This document shows, one piece after another, positions 5,301-6,028 of a DNA stretch of 6,028 bases. The notes beneath the pieces were generated by a model. It saw only the letters and a program-made list of their open reading frames with translations, had not been told where the DNA came from and ran no database searches. Source of the stretch: Pseudomonadota bacterium (GTDB taxonomy: Bacteria; Myxococcota; Bradymonadia; UBA4248). The position numbers were made by a program, and so were the translations under genes. Where the stretch lies: assembly GCA_017629415.1 (NCBI GenBank), contig JAGBXG010000507.1:1-6028 (forward strand), given 5' to 3'. How positions within the stretch are numbered: the stretch's first letter is position 1; every line of letters begins with the position of its first letter.

Positions 5301-6028
5301 TTAGCCGACGCCCTCGAAGGCAATTTAAAATATATCATTCACGCCTTCTCGACGGAAAATAACAATATATCCAATGAAACAATTCAAAATACAGAAAATA
5401 TTCAAAATACATCTCAAACAATTCAAAACACACATAAAACTATCGACAAGCCAATTAAAAATATAGAAAACATTGATGAACTCAATGAAAACATCGATGA
5501 ACTCAATGAAGATGAAGATATTTGGCAAATTCTCAATGACAATCATTTAGAAAATATAGAAAATGTTGACATTAAAAATATTGAAAATATAGAAAATGTT
5601 GACATTAAAAATATAGAACCCAAAACAGAACCGCAATCGATTCCGCAAACACCCCCTGAAATTCTGGAACAAGCCCCCGACAAACTTCCCGAAGACGTCA
5701 ATGCGATTGCAGATTCCAAGGAACCCAGCCCCGTTGCAAAATGTGATGCAGAGCCCTCCAAAACCTCTGCAGACACACAGGGGGCAGAGCCCCCTGCGGC
5801 GCTATTGGCAAGCCAATACGCGCCTTTTCTTCATCCACATGTCGCATGTATTTACAATATAATATTCACATATCAAAACAATACACCAAATAAACATCAT
5901 CCCTTTTACCTCATTATCGCATTTTATATCCCCCATCATATTCATAAAGCGGTTGGTGCGCGCACATTGCGCAAAACTGTCATTCCATCGTTTGTGCACA
6001 TTTCTCTAAAAAAGCAGCTTCGGAGAGA
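2391..6028 (+). CDS. membrane-anchored degenerate SF2 helicase-like protein, 3' end not in window
   Basis: An unbroken frame of 1212 codons runs to the window edge. Predicted membrane helices lie at about 5-26, 39-65, 100-127, 183-205 and 212-234; basic loops at 25-38 and 128-182 fit an outside N-terminus and cytosolic C-terminal part. An acidic linker follows (238-262). Residues about 327-515 follow the order of a DEAD/DEAH first RecA-like domain: HSAIRLIQGKSVLI, a Walker A-like place reading NPFYQDLTH, KCLILSGR, DIGIMRPSDIYHL, and VLLIEPSH in place of DEAH. Catalytic residues are missing. A second RecA-like part (about 550-680, with RFLILEDEFQNLFELHR) lacks the QxxGRxGR motif. Then come a possible winged helix (698-747), a beta-rich segment (803-866, LPGQFIVHEGKYYEIR) resembling MrfA-type helicases, and a DUF1998-like part to about 988. 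After that the tail is repetitive and low complexity, then passes a hairpin element; the real stop may be lost, frameshifted or beyond the window. Likely a non-hydrolysing scaffold or nucleic-acid binder at the membrane (inference). Confidence 0.85.
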   Translation, partial: MNTILSLIKTITFCMPFVFLCIACYKINLPKAHRYKQYPLPVFAIAYCLIAIFGLEFIQAYIFIKLENFFEQSKDLMDIISIILPEEAFAKILADMKKFIEGLMIYAMNTVFVTGFLACKTFILPLCKKFWNDEITRVTSIKFYRKAPCHLTEDLANSLNINFKKKKSAMIWILRPDYRQKKYYFGGFYIALFVVSMLLFVISQVFKDYEVFQSSFYPVFGVLILGEIFAFLNGLDDVEICSEDETEKEEPDEEEETQEEDTKKEKKKLNYLLSLPPNQRKDRLRVDLRILFIDRDLQDSYIEPSAETPSISEWQAAFLDIEDNHTAEIALEYFSSLEQEGKNFNINDIHSAIRLIQGKSVLICNPFYQDLTHYLMLPIMRTLLRHRKCLILSGRESAVEDIKEWMTEATQEFVGTPGLWRVNVLSENPADTDIGIMRPSDIYHLKLHQQNADFFERVGFVLLIEPSHILATGQIGLSMIVHRMHTRSKEDKLYTPPVFCACDRNCDGLVDVLSHTLRTNLTEVAATPGTPAGCSQTTWRAEGTSVHNILWPNIARFLDLGTSLAAAAMKNHVPAVTWISSEKFPVIDMKWFAGQYYRQICQYAGLPTSQAAFNQRFEVQANLWKGGILPERFLILEDEFQNLFELHRIYASRADSYIYLNVISENYILRDYMVANLSTFMHDPKAIPTIVPEFARTERNTALKLVMMMAAAPLSETEIAHEFTLCGIPTTSVYQTLQNLLARHCNMKPGSHGYDLTETSEENGRSKLEKRYFIDQNNEIYRYAQNLTPAYFITEDETGHKHLLGAMLYGHVYQAYLPGQFIVHEGKYYEIRAITSENGVILRRAADHINHRNTYRQNCRIALSKWQDETSMGAQTSYSDIVFQRGTATLDIQTDGYIEMPDLHDFSAARFIAVNNIPTRQYINKTVLRISLPNTTVRQRLTLCLILNEIFRTTYPDSQSYIHASTELGTLADALEGNLKYIIHAFSTENNNISNETIQNTENIQNTSQTIQNTHKTIDKPIKNIENIDELNENIDELNEDEDIWQILNDNHLENIENVDIKNIENIENVDIKNIEPKTEPQSIPQTPPEILEQAPDKLPEDVNAIADSKEPSPVAKCDAEPSKTSADTQGAEPPAALLASQYAPFLHPHVACIYNIIFTYQNNTPNKHHPFYLIIAFYIPHHIHKAVGARTLRKTVIPSFVHISLKKQLRR
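5383..5432 (+). repeat. in-frame TTCAAAAYACA short repeats (IQNT)
   Basis: TTCAAAATACA occurs at 5383-5393 and 5401-5411, and TTCAAAACACA at 5422-5432. The starts are 18 and 21 bases apart, both multiples of three, giving IQNT three times (residues 998-1001, 1004-1007, 1011-1014). They begin the low-complexity tail of the second protein. Confidence 0.75.
5466..5507 (+). repeat. tandem 21-bp duplication (ENIDELN x2)
   Basis: Two adjacent 21-base units (5466-5486 and 5487-5507) differ at one base (ATT versus ATC, synonymous for Ile). Each encodes ENIDELN, at residues 1026-1032 and 1033-1039. The in-frame unit length and silent difference suggest the region is translated. Confidence 0.9.
5550..5615 (+). 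repeat. tandem 33-bp duplication (ENIENVDIKNI x2)
   Basis: Two adjacent 33-base units (5550-5582 and 5583-5615) differ only at the last base, again a silent Ile change. Each encodes ENIENVDIKNI (residues 1054-1064 and 1065-1075). Near identity implies recent duplication. Copy number may vary between strains. Confidence 0.9.
5778..5828. repeat. tandem hairpins with T-run, terminator-like, inside the open frame
   Basis: Hairpin one is CAGGGGG (5778-5784) with CCCCCTG (5790-5796) and a five-base loop. Hairpin two is GGCGCTATTGGC (5798-5809) with GCCAATA plus GCGCC (5812-5824), with one bulged C at 5819. TTTT at 5825-5828 follows, as in a Rho-independent terminator. Such a structure normally sits between genes, yet the frame of the second gene passes through it without a stop, giving GAEPPAALLASQYAPF. 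The first hairpin resembles the inverted copy at 70-89. Confidence 0.6.
5956..5973. repeat. GC-rich palindrome and hairpin
   Basis: GTGCGCGCAC (5956-5965) is a perfect palindrome, and TGCGC (5957-5961) can also pair with GCGCA (5969-5973). The surrounding 5829-6028 stretch is A/T-rich. In the open frame it encodes a His/Tyr/Ile/Asn-rich sequence unlike the preceding protein. This looks more intergenic than coding. Confidence 0.4.

Noticed and set aside
5383..5615. Repeats considered as a CRISPR array
   Set aside because: Units are tandem with no unique spacers, have differing lengths (21 and 33 bases) and lie in a coding frame.
5802..5999. Reverse-strand frame of 65 codons in the tail region
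   Set aside because: It has a Met/Trp/Cys-rich composition, only a weak AGAGA touching the start codon, and it ends within a hairpin. Nothing supports translation.

Overview
This is a bacterial window with one clear two-gene operon on the + strand, flanked by palindrome-rich DNA. G+C looks to be in the low to mid 40s percent by eye. Prokaryotic signs are an ATGA stop/start overlap, a GGAGAG ribosome-binding site and dense extragenic palindromes. No taxonomic marker is present and I do not assign a phylum.

Layout: 1-321 is non-coding, with several hairpins, a REP-like palindrome and, just before the first gene, a 9-bp-arm inverted repeat followed by a perfect 12-bp palindrome. 322-2394 encodes a 690-residue protein with a large cytosolic N-terminal part, two adjacent membrane helices and a helical C-terminal part. 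2391 to the window end encodes a second protein in an open frame of at least 1212 codons that has no stop inside the window. It has five predicted membrane helices, an acidic linker, and a long cytosolic region whose layout looks like a superfamily 2 (SF2) DEAD/DEAH helicase of the MrfA/DUF1998 type. Every ATP-binding and hydrolysis motif I looked for is replaced, so it reads as a membrane-tethered pseudo-helicase.

After about residue 988 the second protein changes character. First come Asn/Ile/Glu-rich tandem repeats (all unit lengths are multiples of three), then a Pro/Glu/Ala-rich stretch. The frame then runs straight through a tandem-hairpin element that looks intergenic, and into sequence with little coding appearance. 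The true end of the gene is therefore uncertain.

How the genes may work together (inference): start-stop overlap implies coupled translation, and both products are predicted inner-membrane proteins with large cytosolic parts, so a membrane complex is plausible. I do not recognise the pair as a named system. The best candidate for something undescribed is this coupling of a two-helix membrane protein, possibly with a degenerate receiver-like N-terminus, to a membrane-anchored, catalytically dead helicase-like protein.
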